The notes under the pieces: model-generated
The model's database searches: none
What the model was told of the DNA's origin: nothing
What the model saw: only the letters and a program-made list of their open reading frames with translations
Shown here: positions 62,740-64,000 of the stretch, piece by piece
Numbering within the stretch: the stretch's first letter is position 1
How the letters are laid out: each line of letters starts with the position of its first letter
From: Lachnospiraceae bacterium
GTDB lineage: Bacteria > Bacillota > Clostridia > Lachnospirales > Lachnospiraceae
Assembly: GCA_022791575.1 (NCBI GenBank)
Contig: JAAVZI010000081.1
Location: forward strand, 1-64,000
DNA length: 64,000 nt
Direction: 5' to 3'
Program-made: the position numbers and the translations under genes

Positions 62740-64000
62740 CTATCCCTCTCTTCGTATTTTAATGATCCTTTTATCAGACTCTAAAATACTTTTTTTCTGC
62801 ATTTTTAATGAAAAATCACATACATCTCTTTGTTTTTGGTCTGTAAATCTGACAATCATTTTCTCATAAGCGCCGGCTTTCTTTTTTATTATTTTCCGAA
62901 AAAATGTATTGATTGTATATTCCTCAATCGATTTGCTGTTATGACTTAAATAATAGTATTCCTCTGCCATCATTAAATAACGAAACAAGCGATAGTCAAT
63001 GACCATGGTGATAGCCTCCACTTGATCCTCTTCACCCTGATAAATATAACTCATACAAAAACGATTTTCTTCCTCTGCTTTACGGGTATTTTCTTCCTCT
63101 GCTTTACGGGTATTTTCTTCCAGGTGATTAAAATCCAGACCATACCGGTGCCACACGATATCAATATCTCCCAATTCAAATTCTGTCTGAATATCGTTTC
63201 CTAGCATAGTTGGTGTATCTGCTACCTTAATAGAAAGATCGCTCTGCCCTCGCCTGATGATTCTTCCAAGGCCTCTTTTTACAAGATATAACTCCCCATC
63301 CTGAACCATCCCCACATCAAGAAATGGCTCTTTCTGAAACAGATGGATTACATTTCTAAATTGCGGCAGATAATCTATGGCCAACAATGGATACTTTTCA
63401 TGCTCCTGCACAAAAAAACGCTGCCGTTTTGCTCTGCGGCACTGTTCTATGGTTGAATACTCTCTTTCATTCATTGCAGTATTTTTAAAAGCTGGATCCA
63501 TTCTTCCTATTGTTGCAAATAGTTTGTTTAACTGCATTTTATCAAATATATTTTCATAACTGCAATTCTCAACGTCACTCTTCACAACCCTTTGCTCACA
63601 GGTTTCCCCAAAGGTAACCATATAAGACAGTAGGGATAACAGATCCCGAAACGTAACATGTTCACCGATCAGACATATTACATCGCATAAAACCCTTACA
63701 CTTTCTACTCCCTGATTTGATAAAAGCATGTCCAGATTCTTTTTATAGATACAATGTTCCCTATGTATACACTGTTCTTCTAGGCAGTTCCCTCCATCGT
63801 ATTTTAAAAATTCCTGCACGATTTGATAAAAGACTTTTTTATCTCCTGCTATATTTCTTTTTTCAAAATTAATAATTTTTATTTTGGGGTTTTCTTTATT
63901 CAATTCTTCTATCAATGTCGGCTCATACATCAAAACAGTTTTTGTAAAAATCCCCACATTTGCAGCTACAATAATACAATCTTCTGTTTTTCCACTTACA
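62740..64000 (-). CDS. DptF-like ATPase, 5' end beyond the window
   Basis: The frame is open to the window edge: upstream of the GTG at 63957 it continues as SGKTEDCIIVAANVG, so the annotated start must lie outside. At least 419 residues. The visible part looks like the end of an AAA-type core (IIVAANVGIFTKTVL), then a cysteine cluster (CLEEQCIHREHC), then FRDLLSLLSYMVTFG typical of a helical lid, and a beta-rich C-terminal region. Contains a doubled AEEENTRK unit. Resembles DptF of phosphorothioate-dependent restriction; moderate confidence. Confidence 0.45.
   Translation of the reverse strand, partial: VSGKTEDCIIVAANVGIFTKTVLMYEPTLIEELNKENPKIKIINFEKRNIAGDKKVFYQIVQEFLKYDGGNCLEEQCIHREHCIYKKNLDMLLSNQGVESVRVLCDVICLIGEHVTFRDLLSLLSYMVTFGETCEQRVVKSDVENCSYENIFDKMQLNKLFATIGRMDPAFKNTAMNEREYSTIEQCRRAKRQRFFVQEHEKYPLLAIDYLPQFRNVIHLFQKEPFLDVGMVQDGELYLVKRGLGRIIRRGQSDLSIKVADTPTMLGNDIQTEFELGDIDIVWHRYGLDFNHLEENTRKAEEENTRKAEEENRFCMSYIYQGEEDQVEAITMVIDYRLFRYLMMAEEYYYLSHNSKSIEEYTINTFFRKIIKKKAGAYEKMIVRFTDQKQRDVCDFSLKMQKKSILESDKRIIKIRREG
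63070..63117 (-). repeat. 24 bp tandem duplication inside the DptF-like gene
   Basis: Two identical 24 bp copies (TTCCTCTGCTTTACGGG...) encode AEEENTRK twice in frame. Confidence 0.9.

Overview
This 64 kb window looks like chromosome of a Gram-positive gut anaerobe of the Clostridia, most likely a Lachnospiraceae member (inference). Grounds: the Firmicutes-type order priA-def-fmt-rsmB-rlmN-stp-pknB-rsgA-rpe-thiN, a PolC-type replicase, a hrcA-grpE-dnaK-dnaJ operon with a perfect CIRCE box, a MurE with the DNPR signature of meso-diaminopimelate enzymes, and large secreted dockerin proteins including an M60 mucinase-type protease. Nearly all genes lie on the minus strand. I saw no rRNA, tRNA or CRISPR array.

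Layout. 1-451: palindromic repeats. 452-14702: a long minus-strand housekeeping run (murE, priA, def, fmt, a zinc peptidase, rsmB, rlmN, PP2C phosphatase, PASTA kinase, rsgA, rpe, thiN). 14736-17720: secreted beta-helix protein with a dockerin. 18134-23733: a five-gene carbohydrate operon (class II aldolase, FGGY kinase, zinc alcohol dehydrogenase, aldo/keto reductase, PfkB kinase) with no transporter. 23924-26743: wall/membrane-anchored LamG-like protein. 26906-32604: polC and ispG. 33114-35141: dockerin-bearing glucosaminidase flanked on both sides by palindromic repeats. 35865-39099 (plus strand): two aminotransferases and a DUF368 membrane protein. 39196-40810: mutY and a SEC-C protein. 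41116-47346: an anchored protein with a possible cohesin fold, next to a 1741-residue M60 protease with a dockerin. 47533-52497: heat-shock operon. 53706-56575: two tandem aspartokinase paralogues. 56796-58421: IS200/IS605 element with intact TnpB and omega-RNA end but a frameshifted TnpA. 58970-60219: small genes and a CPBP protease. 60513-64000: an AT-rich three-gene block resembling the Dpt (phosphorothioate-dependent restriction) system, its first gene running off the window and its last gene apparently short.

Two repeat families deserve most attention. One is a set of long intergenic hairpins whose arms differ between copies yet stay complementary, and whose loops accept a nested cassette at a fixed point. 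The other is a ~32 bp GC-rich element sitting between the stop codon of one gene and the Shine-Dalgarno of the next, in triplicate before fmt. A third theme is a probable cell-surface dockerin/cohesin apparatus: three dockerin proteins, one membrane-anchored candidate cohesin, and host-glycan- or wall-directed catalytic domains.
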